DNA of 64,000 nucleotides from Blattabacterium cuenoti (GCF_014251575.1 NZ_CP059191.1:1-64000), one strand, 5' to 3'. Counted from the first letter of the stretch, positions 27,153 to 37,327 are shown. Program-made: numbers and translations. Notes: a model not told the origin generated them from the sequence alone.

Positions 27153-27779
27153 ATGAATCATCGTTTTAAAGAGCCAGAAGTAGGACTTTTTCTGAATGGA
27201 GAACCTCCTCCTTTTTTATGGAAAAAATTTTCTTTTTATAAAAAAATATTTGCTGTTGATGGTGCTTTTTCTTACTTAAATAAATCAGGAATTTCAGTGG
27301 ATTACATCATCGGAGATTTTGACTCTATTTTAAAAAAAAATATTCCTTTGGGGAACAATTTTTTGACTGATTATGATCAAAAATATACTGATTTTGAGAA
27401 AGCTCTAAATATAATTTATCAGAAAGGATTTTTGAACATAAATGTTTGGGGTGCAAGTGGAAGAGAGCAAGATCATTTTTTAGGAAATTTATCTACAGCT
27501 TTAAAGTATAAAAAAAAATTGTCTATTATATTTCATGACAAATATCATTCTTATTTTTTTTCCGATAAAAAAACTTTTTTTTATCAGCAAAAAAATAAGA
27601 AGGTATCTCTGTTTCCATTTCCTGAAGTAGAAGGATTACAGACTCATGGTCTTAAATATCCTATCAAAAAAGGGTTTCTAAAAATAGGTAAAAATATAGG
27701 CATAAGAAACGAATCTGATGAAGAAAAAATAGAAATAAATTACAAAAAAGGAGAATTACTAATATTTATAGAAAAATAA
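27153..27779 (+). CDS. thiN: thiamine pyrophosphokinase
   Basis: Transfers pyrophosphate from ATP to thiamine to give the cofactor ThDP. The 208-residue protein shows the family segments AVDGAFSYLNKSGISVDYII, GDFDS and DQKYTDFEKALN, which form the nucleotide site, plus GASGREQDHFLGN. The C-terminal thiamine-binding beta domain is present (THGLKYPIKKG). The product is needed by 2-oxoacid dehydrogenases such as SucA in this window. It sits 10 bases after lptB and is convergent with mdh across a 33-base gap in which I see no clear terminator hairpin. Confidence 0.9.
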   Translation: MNHRFKEPEVGLFLNGEPPPFLWKKFSFYKKIFAVDGAFSYLNKSGISVDYIIGDFDSILKKNIPLGNNFLTDYDQKYTDFEKALNIIYQKGFLNINVWGASGREQDHFLGNLSTALKYKKKLSIIFHDKYHSYFFSDKKTFFYQQKNKKVSLFPFPEVEGLQTHGLKYPIKKGFLKIGKNIGIRNESDEEKIEINYKKGELLIFIEK

Positions 27780-27812
27780 AAATATTTTCTAATTTCTAAT
27801 AAAAAAAAGAAT

Positions 27813-28739
27813 CTAAAAATCTTTCAATCTATCTATCATTCTTTTTATATGATTAGCAGACTGATTTAAAAGATATTTTTCTTTTTCATTTAATTGCAAT
27901 TCTATAATTTTTTCTATTCCAGATTTTCCTAAAATGACTGGAACTCCCAAACATATATTTTTCAAATTATACTCTCCTTTCAAAAAAGCTGAACATGAAA
28001 AAATACGTTTAGAATCTTTTAAAATAGCTTCTACCATTTGAACAACAGACGCACCAGGAGCCATCCAAGCAGATGTACCTAATAAATTGACTATTTCCTC
28101 TCCTCCTTTTTTTGTCTTTTCAACAATAACGTTATTTTCTTCTTCTGATATAAATTCTTGTATGGGGATTCCAGATATAGAAGTGTATCTATATAAAGGA
28201 ACCATTGTATCGCCATGTCCTCCTAATAATAAGGATTGTATATCGTGAGGTGATAATTTTAATTTTTTAGATAAAAAATAACGATATCTTGTAGAATCTA
28301 ATATTCCAGCCATTCCAATAACACGAGAAGAATCAATTTTAGCAGTCATATAACTAACGTATGCCATGATATCTAATGGATTTGATACGATGATAAATTT
28401 CGCTTTTGGAGAAAAAAAAATAGATTCTTTCGTGACAGAACGAATAATTTCTGCATTAGTCTGAACAAGATTATCTCGACTCATTCCAGGTTTTCTAGGA
28501 ATACCACAAGTGATAACAACTATTTCAGAATTTTCTGATTTTGAATAATCATTAGTTATTCCAATTACTTGAGAATTTGATCTTACAAGAGGAAGCATCT
28601 GAGAAATATCCAAGCTTTTTCCTTTAGGAAATTTTTCTCTAATATCTAATAAAACAATTTTTCTAACTATATCTTTTTGAGCTAATAAACTAGCACAAGA
28701 GGATCCTACGTTTCCTGCTCCAATAATAGTAACTTTCAT
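27813..28739 (-). CDS. mdh: malate dehydrogenase (LDH-like)
   Basis: Interconverts malate and oxaloacetate with NAD. The 308-residue protein starts with the Rossmann signature MKVTIIGAGNVGSS and has an acidic residue for NAD binding in LLDIRE. Substrate-binding arginines lie in GIPRKPGMSR and in the LDSTRYRYF segment, and the catalytic histidine is in LLGGHGDTMVPL. Arg in RKPGMSR, rather than Gln as in lactate dehydrogenase, supports malate specificity. It is divergent from gcvP with 94 bases between. With sucA, sucB and sucC it represents the lower TCA branch. Confidence 0.95.
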   Translation of the reverse strand: MKVTIIGAGNVGSSCASLLAQKDIVRKIVLLDIREKFPKGKSLDISQMLPLVRSNSQVIGITNDYSKSENSEIVVITCGIPRKPGMSRDNLVQTNAEIIRSVTKESIFFSPKAKFIIVSNPLDIMAYVSYMTAKIDSSRVIGMAGILDSTRYRYFLSKKLKLSPHDIQSLLLGGHGDTMVPLYRYTSISGIPIQEFISEEENNVIVEKTKKGGEEIVNLLGTSAWMAPGASVVQMVEAILKDSKRIFSCSAFLKGEYNLKNICLGVPVILGKSGIEKIIELQLNEKEKYLLNQSANHIKRMIDRLKDF

Positions 28740-28769
28740 GTTCTTTTTTCTATTTTTCTGTTGTTAATT

Positions 28770-28800
28770 TTAGGTAAGCTTAAATATTTGCCTAAATTTG
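28770..28800 (+). promoter_or_regulatory. candidate Bacteroidota-type promoter for gcvP
   Basis: TTAG at 28770-28773, 19 bases, then TAAATTTG at 28793-28800. The second block is an exact match to the Bacteroidota -7 consensus TAnnTTTG; the first matches TTTG in three of four bases at the canonical spacing. Transcription would start near 28807, about 27 bases before the gcvP ATG. The A+T richness makes chance matches common. Confidence 0.5.
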
Positions 28801-28833
28801 TAATCTTTAAAGGTAAACACAATTTCTATTTTT

Positions 28834-31707
28834 ATGAAAGAGGATTACGTCAGAAGAAAAAAATTCTATCATAGACATATAGGACCGTCTTGTAATGAAA
28901 TTAACGATATGTTGAAAGAATTGCAATGTTCCTCTATTAAGGATTTTATCAAAAAAACCATACCTAAAGAAATACGTTTAAAAAAAAAATTAAATCTACC
29001 CAATTCTATTTCTGAATATCAATATTTAAACCACATTTATAAAATCAGTAAAAAAAATAAAATTTACCGTTCCTATATAGGATTAGGATACCGTAATTCT
29101 ATTACTCCAAGCGTTATTCAACGAAATATTTTAGAAAATCCAAGTTGGTATACTCCTTACACCCCTTATCAATCAGAAATATCTCAAGGACGTTTAGAAG
29201 CTTTGATCAATTTTCAAACTATGATTTCAGATCTTACTGGAATGAAAATAAGTAATGCATCCATGTTAGATGAATCTACAGCTGCTGCTGATGCAATGTT
29301 TATGATTTTTCAAGAAAAAATAAAAAGAAAACAGATCAATAATAACTATTCCTTTTTTGTTTCAGACGAAATCCTTCCACAAACTTTTGCAGTTTTAAAA
29401 ACAAGATGTTTTGGTTTAGGAATACACATTATAAATGATACTCATAAGAATTTGCTGAAAAAAAAATATAAAGGAAAAAAAATATTTGGATTGATCATTT
29501 CTTATCCTTCTTGTTTAGGAGAAATATATGATTATAGTGAAACAATTGAATATGCAAAAAAAAACAATATATCAGTAATTGTTTCCGCAGATATTTTATC
29601 TTTATCCTTGTTAAAACCTCCTGGAGAATGGGGTGCGGATGTGGTTGTAGGATCTAGCCAATCTTTTGGTGTTCCTATGGGATATGGGGGCCCTCACGCT
29701 GCTTTTTTCTCTACTCATGAAAGATATAAACGTTTTATTCCTGGTAGAATAATTGGAATATCTGTAGACAGGCAAAACAGAAAAGCATTTCGCATGGCTT
29801 TACAAACTAGAGAACAACATATCAAAAGAGAAAAAGCTACTTCAAATATTTGTACATCACAAGTTTTGCCAGCTATTATGGCTTCTATGTATGCTTTATA
29901 TCATGGAAAAGAAGGATTAATAGAAATAGCTAAAAGCATTCATGAATATGCTAAAAAATTAGAATTTTTATTAGTTAATAATATAAATAATCTTTATCAA
30001 GTGAACACATTTTATTTTGATACTATTAGAATCAAAACTGATTTTATAGACAAATTAAAAAAAGTTTCAGAGCGAAAAAAAACCAATTTCAGGTATGTAG
30101 ATAAAAATCATCTAACTATTACTTTAGATGAAACCACATATAAAGAAGATATAGATCATATTTCATCTATATTTCATGAAGTTTATAAAAAAAGAAAAAA
30201 ATATGATGATATAAAAAAAATTCATGAAAAATATAAAATTCCTAGTTCTTTAAAAAGAACTTCCGATTTTTTGAAACATGAAATTTTTCATAAATTTTAT
30301 TCAGAAAATGAATTGATGCGTTATATAAAACGACTAGAAAAAAAAGATCTTTCTTTAAATCATTCTATGATTCCGCTTGGTTCATGCACAATGAAACTGA
30401 ATGCTTCTACGGAATTATTTTCTTTAAGCCAACATGAGTGGAGGAATGTTCATCCTTTTGTTCCTAATCAACAAGCAATGGGATATCACTTTGTCATTCA
30501 TAATTTAAAAAAATATTTAAAAGAAATAACTGGATTTTCTGGTATATCTTTACAACCTAATTCAGGAGCTCAGGGAGAATATGCTGGACTGATGGTTATA
30601 AAATCTTATCATCATTCATTACAAGAGTCCAAAAGGGATATAGCATTAATTCCTTCTTCTTCTCATGGAACTAATCCTGCTTCAGCAAAAATGGCAGGAA
30701 TGAAAGTTATTTTAATTGCTACAAAAAATGATGGATCCATTGATAGAAATGATTTATTCAAAAAAGTGAAAGAATATAAAGATTTTTTATCTGTATTAAT
30801 GATTACTTATCCTTCTACTTACGGAGTATATGAAAGAAATATTCAGGAGATCATAGATATCATTCATGAAAATGGAGGTCAAGTATACATGGATGGAGCA
30901 AATATGAATGCTCAAATTGGTTTAATCAAACCAGCACATTTGGGAGTGGATGTTTGTCATCTAAATCTTCATAAAACTTTTGCTATTCCTCATGGGGGAG
31001 GTGGCCCTGGAATGGGACCTATTTGTGTTGCTTCACATTTGAAACCTTTTCTTCCTAATCATCCTTTTTTTGAAAAGGGAGAAAAAGATAAATTGACGAT
31101 ATCCTCTTCTCCATATGGATCCTCTTTGATTCTTACAATTTCCTATGCTTATATTCGTTTATTAGGTCCAGATGGACTTAAAAAGTGTACAGAAATATCT
31201 ATACTGAATGCAAATTATATAAAAGAAAAATTAAAAAGATTTTATAACATATTATATGTAGGAAAAAACAATGCAGTAGCACATGAATTAATTATAGATT
31301 GTAGGGTGTTCAAATCTCTAGAAATAGAGGTTGTAGACATAGCAAAAAGAATGATGGATTATGGATATCATGCTCCTACTATATCTTTTCCTGTAGAAGG
31401 ATGTATGATGATAGAACCTACGGAAAGTGAATCTAAAGAAGAATTAGATCGTTTTATTGAAACACTTATTAATATACGTAAAGAGATTCAAGAAATTGAA
31501 GATGGGAAATTTTCTAAAAAAGAAAATGTATTCAAAAACGCTCCGCACAGTATAGAATTGCTAACTAATAATGATTGGAAATATTCTTATAGTAGAGAAA
31601 AAGCTGCATATCCATTATTTTGGGTTAGGAAAAGAAAATTCTGGCCATCAATCAGTCGTGTTGATGATGGATACGGAGATAGAAATTTGATATGTACATG
31701 TACTTAA
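28834..31707 (+). CDS. gcvP: glycine dehydrogenase (decarboxylating), glycine cleavage P-protein
   Basis: PLP-dependent P-protein of the glycine cleavage system: decarboxylates glycine and passes the aminomethyl group to lipoylated H-protein, supplying one-carbon units. Single-chain form of 957 residues with both halves. The N-terminal half begins FYHRHIGPSCNEI and includes YTPYQSEISQGRLEALINFQ. The C-terminal half carries the PLP lysine in LNLHKTFAIPHGGGGPGMGP, preceded by PSSSHGTNPASA. Length is normal. gcvT and gcvH are not in the window. It is divergent from mdh with a candidate promoter upstream, and convergent with tsaD with only 5 bases between the stops. Confidence 0.97.
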   Translation: MKEDYVRRKKFYHRHIGPSCNEINDMLKELQCSSIKDFIKKTIPKEIRLKKKLNLPNSISEYQYLNHIYKISKKNKIYRSYIGLGYRNSITPSVIQRNILENPSWYTPYTPYQSEISQGRLEALINFQTMISDLTGMKISNASMLDESTAAADAMFMIFQEKIKRKQINNNYSFFVSDEILPQTFAVLKTRCFGLGIHIINDTHKNLLKKKYKGKKIFGLIISYPSCLGEIYDYSETIEYAKKNNISVIVSADILSLSLLKPPGEWGADVVVGSSQSFGVPMGYGGPHAAFFSTHERYKRFIPGRIIGISVDRQNRKAFRMALQTREQHIKREKATSNICTSQVLPAIMASMYALYHGKEGLIEIAKSIHEYAKKLEFLLVNNINNLYQVNTFYFDTIRIKTDFIDKLKKVSERKKTNFRYVDKNHLTITLDETTYKEDIDHISSIFHEVYKKRKKYDDIKKIHEKYKIPSSLKRTSDFLKHEIFHKFYSENELMRYIKRLEKKDLSLNHSMIPLGSCTMKLNASTELFSLSQHEWRNVHPFVPNQQAMGYHFVIHNLKKYLKEITGFSGISLQPNSGAQGEYAGLMVIKSYHHSLQESKRDIALIPSSSHGTNPASAKMAGMKVILIATKNDGSIDRNDLFKKVKEYKDFLSVLMITYPSTYGVYERNIQEIIDIIHENGGQVYMDGANMNAQIGLIKPAHLGVDVCHLNLHKTFAIPHGGGGPGMGPICVASHLKPFLPNHPFFEKGEKDKLTISSSPYGSSLILTISYAYIRLLGPDGLKKCTEISILNANYIKEKLKRFYNILYVGKNNAVAHELIIDCRVFKSLEIEVVDIAKRMMDYGYHAPTISFPVEGCMMIEPTESESKEELDRFIETLINIRKEIQEIEDGKFSKKENVFKNAPHSIELLTNNDWKYSYSREKAAYPLFWVRKRKFWPSISRVDDGYGDRNLICTCT

Positions 31708-31712
31708 TTTTT

Positions 31713-32744
31713 TTAAAATTTTTTAAATTTAGAATATGGAGAAACATGAATAGAATCAAATAAATTTTTTTCATATTTCAATAATCCTGTGATAGCTATC
31801 ATTGCTCCGTTGTCCGTGGTATATTTCTTTTTTGGAATAAAGATTTCCCATTTTTTGTTTTTTTTTGCAAAAGATATAAACATTCGTCTAATTTCAAAAT
31901 TTGCGGAAACTCCACCTGCTAAAACTACTCTATAAATTCCAGTTTTTATAGTTGCTTTTTGTACTTTTTCTAAAAGAATTTCTGCTATCATTCTCTGGAG
32001 AGAAGCACAAATATCAGATAAGTTTTGTTTTATGAAAAATTGATTTTTTTCTAATTGTTTTTTAACAAATTGTAAAACATTACTTTGTAATCCACTAAAA
32101 CTAAAATTTAACCCATTTACTGATGGTTTTGAAAAAACAAATTTATTGCAATTTCCATTTTTAGAAAAAAGTTCTATCATAGGTCCTCCAGGATAATGAA
32201 AACCCAATATTCTAGCTACCTTATCCAAGGTATTCCCTATAGAATCATCTAAAGTAGATCCTAATATTTCCATTTTGAAAAAATCATTTACTTTCACGAT
32301 TTGAGTATGTCCTCCACTTATGACTAAACCTAAAAATGGAAATTTAGGATAAGAATTGTTCATATTAGCATTTTTTATGAAATGAGCAAGTATATGGGCT
32401 TGGACATGATTTACAGTTAATAAAGGAATATCTAACCCCATTGAAAAAGATTTTGCAAAAGAAGCCCCTACTAATAAAGATCCTATCAATCCTGGACCTA
32501 AAGTAAAAGATACGGCATCAATTTGATCTTTTTTAATCTTTGCTGAATCAATAGCTTGATTGACAGCTTTTATAATATTTTTTTCATGTAGTCTTGAAGC
32601 TAATTCTGGAACTACTCCTCCATATTTTTTATGGATATCTTGATGAATGATAATATTAGATAAGACATCTCTATTTTTAATAATAGAAACAGCCGTTTCA
32701 TCACATGATGATTCTATACCGATAATAATAGGTTTTTTTTTCAT
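31713..32744 (-). CDS. tsaD: tRNA N6-adenosine threonylcarbamoyltransferase TsaD
   Basis: Transfers threonylcarbamoyl to A37 of ANN-decoding tRNAs, with TsaB/C/E. The N-terminus IIIGIESSCDETAVSI is the ASKHA ATPase phosphate-binding segment; metal-binding histidines are in VNHVQAHILAH (H113, H117), and GLVISGGHTQIV and AGGVSANFEIRR are also conserved. I start at the ATG at 32744 (343 residues); the frame continues 15 codons upstream, but the extension would run into tamB on the other strand and is unlike the family. Next to tamB, a flavobacterial arrangement. Confidence 0.95.
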   Translation of the reverse strand: MKKKPIIIGIESSCDETAVSIIKNRDVLSNIIIHQDIHKKYGGVVPELASRLHEKNIIKAVNQAIDSAKIKKDQIDAVSFTLGPGLIGSLLVGASFAKSFSMGLDIPLLTVNHVQAHILAHFIKNANMNNSYPKFPFLGLVISGGHTQIVKVNDFFKMEILGSTLDDSIGNTLDKVARILGFHYPGGPMIELFSKNGNCNKFVFSKPSVNGLNFSFSGLQSNVLQFVKKQLEKNQFFIKQNLSDICASLQRMIAEILLEKVQKATIKTGIYRVVLAGGVSANFEIRRMFISFAKKNKKWEIFIPKKKYTTDNGAMIAITGLLKYEKNLFDSIHVSPYSKFKKF

Positions 32745-32768
32745 AATAAAATAACAATATCTTTGATA

Positions 32769-35700
32769 ATGAACAATGTTTTTTTGCATAAATTTTTCAC
32801 CATAAAAAAAATAATTATTTTTTTGTTTTTTTTATTTGGATTCTTGATTATAAATATTTATGATCAAGAAAAAGTACAAGAAAAAGTATCAACGTTTTTT
32901 TTGAAAAAAGTAAGAGAAAAATTAGGTAATAAAATTTCTATAAAACATATTTCATTTAATTTTTTTGAAAAAGAACTTATTTTTTATGATGTCAAAATTA
33001 GAGATCATCATCATTTTTCTTTTATTCATTTATCTCAATGTAAAATATCCATTAATAATTTATTTTGTTTTATTTTCATCAATTCTAGACATTTAAATAT
33101 AAAAAGTTTAATCATTGAAAATTCTTCTTTTTTTATAAGAAAATATTTCAAAGAAAAAGAAAATAATATCCTTTTTTTTATCAAAAATATTTTGATGAAT
33201 CAAGAATTCAATAAAATGAATATCAAAATAATTACTTGTTCTAAGCTAAGGATCAACAAATCTCATTTGATCTATATAGATTCCAAAAAAAAATTCAATC
33301 ATTTTTTTTCTAGTTATATAAAAAATATTCAAATCAAAAATCGACAAATAAAAGCTTCTATTTTTTCTTTTCAATCTCAAGAATTTATAAATAAAAAAAA
33401 ATTTAGCATCAAAAACTTGTTTTGCAATTTAACATATGATTATCCTGCAAAATTAGAAATTCGTGATTTTTTTATAAAAACATACAGTAGTTTTCTAAGA
33501 GGATCCTTTTTTATTTTCAATGACGATAAAAAAAATAAAAAATTTTTTTCCAAAAAAAGCATACAATGTGAAATTTTTAAAGGATCAAAATTAGGACCTG
33601 ATTTAGGAATTTTTTTTTCCAAAAAATGGTCTTCTAATTTTAGATTATTTATTCAGGGAAATATCAACGTAAAATTGAATGGTATGAATAAAAAACTTTT
33701 TCTATCTAATATTTTTATAAAGGATTTACAAGAAAATAGGCTGTTTGCAAAAAGTATTTATATTCATTTAAATCAAGAATGGAAAGAATTTAAATTTTTT
33801 AAAGCTTTTATTCAATTTTATCCTCATCAAATAAGTAAGATAATCCCATACAAATTCCATTCAAAGTTCAATTTTCTAAAAAAAGTTAATTTGAATTTTA
33901 AACAATGGATATACAAAGGTAATTTAATTTTTAGAGAGAAAATTGGAGGGGAAAAAAGAAATTTAAAAGTAGAAGGAACTATTCAAAATCATTTTTTTGT
34001 AGTTAAAGTATCAACTTTTATTGATTTTTTGAATCATAATCATGATGTTAAATATGTAAGTAAAATTTCAATTGAAAAAAAATATATTCTTTTTTTATTC
34101 AAAGTTTTATTCAAATACAATAAAAAAAGTTTTTTTTTAATTCCATCAGAAATTCCACTTTTTGTAAGTCAATGTTCATTATCTGATTTTTGGATTTTTA
34201 TTAATTTAAAAGGAAAAATTCATTCACACTTTCAGAAAATCTATCTGAGAATAGATGACGATCAAAATCAAGTTCACAAAGGGATTAAAGTAATGTTAAT
34301 CAACAATCAAAAATTTAAAAAAATTAGTATCAATGTATATGATATGATCATTGGTCAAATTTATGGACATTTTAAATGGGAACATTTATTAACTATTATC
34401 CAAAAAGAAATTTTTGATTTAAAAAATTCCTGTAAAAAAGAAATAGAATACGTGAATTTTAGTTTTCTGATAAAAAAATCCTTTTTCAATTTCATCAAAC
34501 AGAAAAAAGATAGAAATACTTTTTCTGATATTCTAATTTCAGGAAAAAAAGAGAATAACGTATTTAAAACAATTTTTTTTACAGAAGAGGTTCAATGGAA
34601 TGGAATTTCTTTTGATAAACTATTTATAATAATTAATTCTTCTTCTTTAAGAAAATTGATACAAATTGATACAGAAAAAATTACTTACAAAAATTTTTTT
34701 TCAAAGAAAATAAATGTATCTATTTTGAGTATAGAAAATTTTTGGATGATTAATTCTAAATTTTTTTTAAAATTAAAAAAACAGAAATACAAAGAACAAA
34801 TCTTGAATTTTATTTGTCAAAATAAAAAAAATTTTTTCATTTTTTTTCCTTTACTTTCTAAATTAAATATCAATGGATATGATTGGAAAATTGATAATAA
34901 CTTGGGAATAATAAAAATAGACCTTCTTAAAAGAAGATATACCATCAATAATATTATTTTATCTTCAGAAAAACAAGAAATTATTGTAAATGCGGATTTT
35001 ATTGAAAAAAAGAAAAAAACATTTCAATTTTATTTCAAAGATGTGCAGTTAAAAAAAATTATATTTAAAAAAAATCTAGATGGTTTTGTAAACGGTTTTT
35101 TTTCCTATAAAAGGAAATATAATCAAATTGAACCTAATATACATGTAAAAATTACAAATTTTTCAATTGAAAAAAAAATTTTAGGAAACTTTTATGTTCA
35201 TTCTTTTCATAAGAATAAAAATTATAAGATTAATGGAGTTCTTAAAAAAAATTATCATGACATATTGAAAATAGATGGAAATATTAACAACGAATCAAAA
35301 AATCAATCAATACTCGATTTCAATATCAATGTTAAAAACTTAAGAATGGATAATTTTTCCTTTTTTTGGAAAAAAATGAATAGTGAAGCAAGAGGTTTTT
35401 TGACAGGAAAAATAAAAATATTTGGGAATATAGACAATCCTCATTATTTTGGAAAATTAGAACTTAAAAAATTTGGAATCAAAATAAATTCTATTAATAC
35501 AGATTATGAAATCACAAGTAGAGCTTATGTCAATATTGTTTCTGAATCCTGCATATCATTATCTTCTTCTTCTTTTAAGGATACTAAATATAATACTCAA
35601 GGGTATATAAATGGATGTTTCTTACACAATAATTTTATCAAATGGAATTTTGAATTATCCATAAACACAAATAATTTACTTGTTTTAGATACAAATGGAG

Positions 35701-36641
35701 AACGAAATCGTTTTTTATTTGGTAAAATATTCACTCATGGAAAAATTCAAATAACGAAAAAAGAAAATAAAGTTCACGTTTCTATGAATAATGGAAAAAT
35801 TTTAAATTATTCTCATTTATACATTAATCCAAAAGGTCAAAAATTTAGAAATCAAAGAAATGCAAACAAAGATCACAAGGAAGATAATGATTTATTATCA
35901 ATAGATATTAAAACAAATGTAAAAAGAAACACAAAAGTATCAATATTTTTAGACAAAAATTTAGAAAATTTTATTGAGTTAAAAGGAGAAGGTTCTCTTT
36001 TTTTAAAAAAAACATATAAAAAAAATGTTGAAACCAGTGGAAAATATTTTGTAATAGATGGATTATATCATTTTTCTACCCGAGAAAAAATACCAATTAT
36101 AAAATTGGAAAAAGAATTTAAAATAAAACCAGGAGGTTTTATTACTTGGAAAAATAATTTTGATCAATCCAATATCAATTTAATTGCTTATGATACAAAG
36201 TATGTATCCAAAATTACTGAGTATATAAATTTTACAGAATATGCAATCCTTCATAAAGGAAGGATATTTACAGAATTAAGAATTAACATTTATGGAAAAA
36301 TACAAAAGCCTAATATTAATATGGAAATTTTATTTCCTAAAAGTAATGAAGAAACTCAACAAAAATTATTTAATAAACTGAACTCTTTTGAGGAAAAAAC
36401 AATACAATTTTTATCCATTCTAATATTAGGAAAATTTTTTCTAAAAAATGAGACCATAAAAAATTTTTTATACTTTTCTTTTTTCGAAATTTTTTTAAAA
36501 AAACTAAAGAAAATATTATTAGATTCATATATCAATCAATCTTTAAATATTAATAAAAAAGAAACGTTCAATTATTTTCTTTCTTCATCTCATAATAACA
36601 AAAATCTATCAAATGATAAGAATCATTGTCTCCTTCTATAG
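32769..36641 (+). CDS. tamB: translocation and assembly module protein TamB (DUF490 family)
   Basis: Very long periplasmic beta-taco protein anchored in the inner membrane, implicated in outer-membrane assembly and phospholipid transport. About 1290 residues: one N-terminal hydrophobic anchor (IIIFLFFLFGFLIINIY), a long beta-rich low-conservation middle, and a C-terminal DUF490-like region recognisable from SGKYFVIDGLYHFS, FKIKPGGFITWKN and IYGKIQKPNINMEILFP. It is very lysine- and phenylalanine-rich with many A/T tracts, reflecting base composition. Start ATG at 32769; a TTG two codons earlier is possible. The tsaD neighbour supports the family call. No TamA partner is in the window. Confidence 0.83.
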   Translation: MNNVFLHKFFTIKKIIIFLFFLFGFLIINIYDQEKVQEKVSTFFLKKVREKLGNKISIKHISFNFFEKELIFYDVKIRDHHHFSFIHLSQCKISINNLFCFIFINSRHLNIKSLIIENSSFFIRKYFKEKENNILFFIKNILMNQEFNKMNIKIITCSKLRINKSHLIYIDSKKKFNHFFSSYIKNIQIKNRQIKASIFSFQSQEFINKKKFSIKNLFCNLTYDYPAKLEIRDFFIKTYSSFLRGSFFIFNDDKKNKKFFSKKSIQCEIFKGSKLGPDLGIFFSKKWSSNFRLFIQGNINVKLNGMNKKLFLSNIFIKDLQENRLFAKSIYIHLNQEWKEFKFFKAFIQFYPHQISKIIPYKFHSKFNFLKKVNLNFKQWIYKGNLIFREKIGGEKRNLKVEGTIQNHFFVVKVSTFIDFLNHNHDVKYVSKISIEKKYILFLFKVLFKYNKKSFFLIPSEIPLFVSQCSLSDFWIFINLKGKIHSHFQKIYLRIDDDQNQVHKGIKVMLINNQKFKKISINVYDMIIGQIYGHFKWEHLLTIIQKEIFDLKNSCKKEIEYVNFSFLIKKSFFNFIKQKKDRNTFSDILISGKKENNVFKTIFFTEEVQWNGISFDKLFIIINSSSLRKLIQIDTEKITYKNFFSKKINVSILSIENFWMINSKFFLKLKKQKYKEQILNFICQNKKNFFIFFPLLSKLNINGYDWKIDNNLGIIKIDLLKRRYTINNIILSSEKQEIIVNADFIEKKKKTFQFYFKDVQLKKIIFKKNLDGFVNGFFSYKRKYNQIEPNIHVKITNFSIEKKILGNFYVHSFHKNKNYKINGVLKKNYHDILKIDGNINNESKNQSILDFNINVKNLRMDNFSFFWKKMNSEARGFLTGKIKIFGNIDNPHYFGKLELKKFGIKINSINTDYEITSRAYVNIVSESCISLSSSSFKDTKYNTQGYINGCFLHNNFIKWNFELSINTNNLLVLDTNGERNRFLFGKIFTHGKIQITKKENKVHVSMNNGKILNYSHLYINPKGQKFRNQRNANKDHKEDNDLLSIDIKTNVKRNTKVSIFLDKNLENFIELKGEGSLFLKKTYKKNVETSGKYFVIDGLYHFSTREKIPIIKLEKEFKIKPGGFITWKNNFDQSNINLIAYDTKYVSKITEYINFTEYAILHKGRIFTELRINIYGKIQKPNINMEILFPKSNEETQQKLFNKLNSFEEKTIQFLSILILGKFFLKNETIKNFLYFSFFEIFLKKLKKILLDSYINQSLNINKKETFNYFLSSSHNNKNLSNDKNHCLLL

Positions 36642-36776
36642 TAGGTAGTTTATTTACAAATAAATAAAATCAAATCATTATTGATATCATCTTATTGAAA
36701 AACAATAACCTATTTCTTAAAAAGAAAGTTTTGTATCTTGGTATTTTTAATACCTTTATTCAAAAAAAATAAAACA

Positions 36777-37295
36777 ATGATTCTAAGATATAATACAGAT
36801 GAAATAGACAATACCATTGTCAGAAAATTAAATATAAATGCTAGAACTCCATATACAGAGATCAGTAAACAGATTAGTGAAGAAATCAAACCACTGTCCG
36901 TTGGAACTGTTCATGTTAGAGTAAAAAAATTAGAAGATGCAGGTATTATAAAGGGAAGTACTTTGATTATTGGATATGAATCTTTGGGTTTTCATTTAAT
37001 AGCTTTTGTAGGAATTTTATCAGATTCACGCGAGTCTAAATTAGTAAAAGAAGAATTAAAAAAAATTCCTAATGTAGTCCAATTATATATCACATCAGGA
37101 AAATACAATCTTTTTTGCAGAATTATTGCTAGAGATCCTTCAGATGCTAGAGATGTTATTTCTAAAATTGGAGAGATTAAAGGGGTTCTTAGAACGGAAT
37201 CTACTATTTGTTTAGAAGAAAGCATTAATGATGAAAATAGATTATTATCCAATATTTTACAAAAACATCAATCATCTTATAAAAAAAAAACATGA
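36777..37295 (+). CDS. Lrp/AsnC family transcriptional regulator
   Basis: Predicted DNA-binding regulator of 172 residues. The N-terminal winged helix-turn-helix spans about 8-65 (DNTIVRKLNINARTPYTEIS, then VRVKKLEDAGIIKG). The C-terminal RAM/AsnC ligand-binding domain spans about 75-155 (YITSGKYNLFCRIIARDPSD). The family senses amino acids such as leucine, asparagine or glycine. I use the ATG at 36777; the frame is open 13 codons further upstream from a TTG, but that stretch is unlike the family. It is the only sequence-specific transcription regulator I see in the window; its targets are unknown. Confidence 0.92.
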   Translation: MILRYNTDEIDNTIVRKLNINARTPYTEISKQISEEIKPLSVGTVHVRVKKLEDAGIIKGSTLIIGYESLGFHLIAFVGILSDSRESKLVKEELKKIPNVVQLYITSGKYNLFCRIIARDPSDARDVISKIGEIKGVLRTESTICLEESINDENRLLSNILQKHQSSYKKKT

Positions 37296-37327
37296 TGATA
37301 TTATCTAATTGATAATTATTATAATTG

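Noticed and set aside
32745..32789. 15-codon upstream extension of tsaD
   Set aside because: Would overlap tamB on the other strand; the ESSCDET region is correctly placed from the ATG at 32744.
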